Positions 5,912 to 6,020 of a DNA stretch of 6,020 nucleotides are shown here, piece by piece (position 1 is the first letter of the stretch; every line of letters begins with the position of its first letter). Source of the DNA: an uncultured Lachnospiraceae bacterium (GTDB lineage: Bacteria; Bacillota; Clostridia; Lachnospirales; Lachnospiraceae). The position numbers and the translations under genes were made by a program. The notes beneath the pieces were generated by a model that did not search any database, was not told the DNA's origin, and saw only the letters and a program-made list of their open reading frames with translations. The stretch covers positions 1-6,020 of the forward strand of contig CADCPJ010000313.1 in NCBI GenBank assembly GCA_902803245.1. The letters are read 5' to 3'.

Positions 5912-6020
5912 ATGATGAAAAACGTATTGGCGTTCATTTTATCCACAGCTGTCCTCTTCGGATCCGTATCGGCTTCTGATTCCGCGGCCTTGGCTGCTCA
6001 GGAGGCGGAATCTGCAGTAA
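5912..6020 (+). CDS. Partial gene for an exported protein (N-terminus only)
   Basis: An open frame of 36 codons that runs off the right edge. It begins MMKNVLAFILSTAVLFGSVS, a typical Sec signal peptide (positive n-region, hydrophobic core, then SASDSAALAAQEAES with possible A-x-A cleavage sites). GAGGT at 5900-5904 with 8-nt spacing supports ATG 5912; ATG 5915 is an alternative. A TATAAT promoter lies upstream. No lipobox cysteine is seen. The mature protein is outside the window, so nothing can be said about its function. It is divergent from the other secreted-protein gene. Confidence 0.65.
   Translation, partial: MMKNVLAFILSTAVLFGSVSASDSAALAAQEAESAV

Overview
The window looks like a piece of chromosome from a fairly GC-rich anaerobic Gram-positive bacterium, most likely Clostridia (Lachnospiraceae-like). 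This rests on strong AGGAGG ribosome binding sites, a desulfoferrodoxin (typical of strict anaerobes), a hybrid sensor kinase with tandem receivers, and a small secreted protein with a DxDGDGxxEL calcium-loop motif. The taxonomic guess is inference; there is no rRNA or marker gene here.

Layout: almost everything is read leftward (minus strand). From right to left: a divergent plus-strand gene starts at 5912 and runs off the window (only its signal peptide is visible). A 242-bp divergent promoter region follows, then a secreted 189-aa Ca-loop protein (5100-5669), a 950-aa membrane hybrid histidine kinase with two receiver domains (2176-5028), an E. coli-type UDP-glucose 6-dehydrogenase that carries an XRE-type helix-turn-helix domain at its N-terminus (527-2020), and a class I desulfoferrodoxin / superoxide reductase (9-383).

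The non-coding DNA is unusually structured. A 29-bp near-perfect palindrome (GGGGACnGTCCCC core, GTGACA/TGTCAC ends) occurs three times, once in each of three intergenic gaps. Two copies are identical over 35 bp, lie in inverted orientation and bracket the kinase gene; one of them supplies the kinase's stop codon. The leader of the dehydrogenase gene holds about three degenerate copies of a ~40-bp tandem repeat, one containing a perfect 7-bp-arm dyad. That dyad is a candidate operator for the helix-turn-helix domain of the downstream protein.

Functional reading: the kinase and the secreted protein may form a sensing unit, though only adjacency supports this. The dehydrogenase makes UDP-glucuronate for capsule, exopolysaccharide or wall polymers and may regulate its own expression through the fused DNA-binding domain. 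The desulfoferrodoxin handles superoxide. The most unusual items are the DNA-binding/metabolic enzyme fusion with its repeat-rich leader, and the palindrome family placed at gene boundaries.
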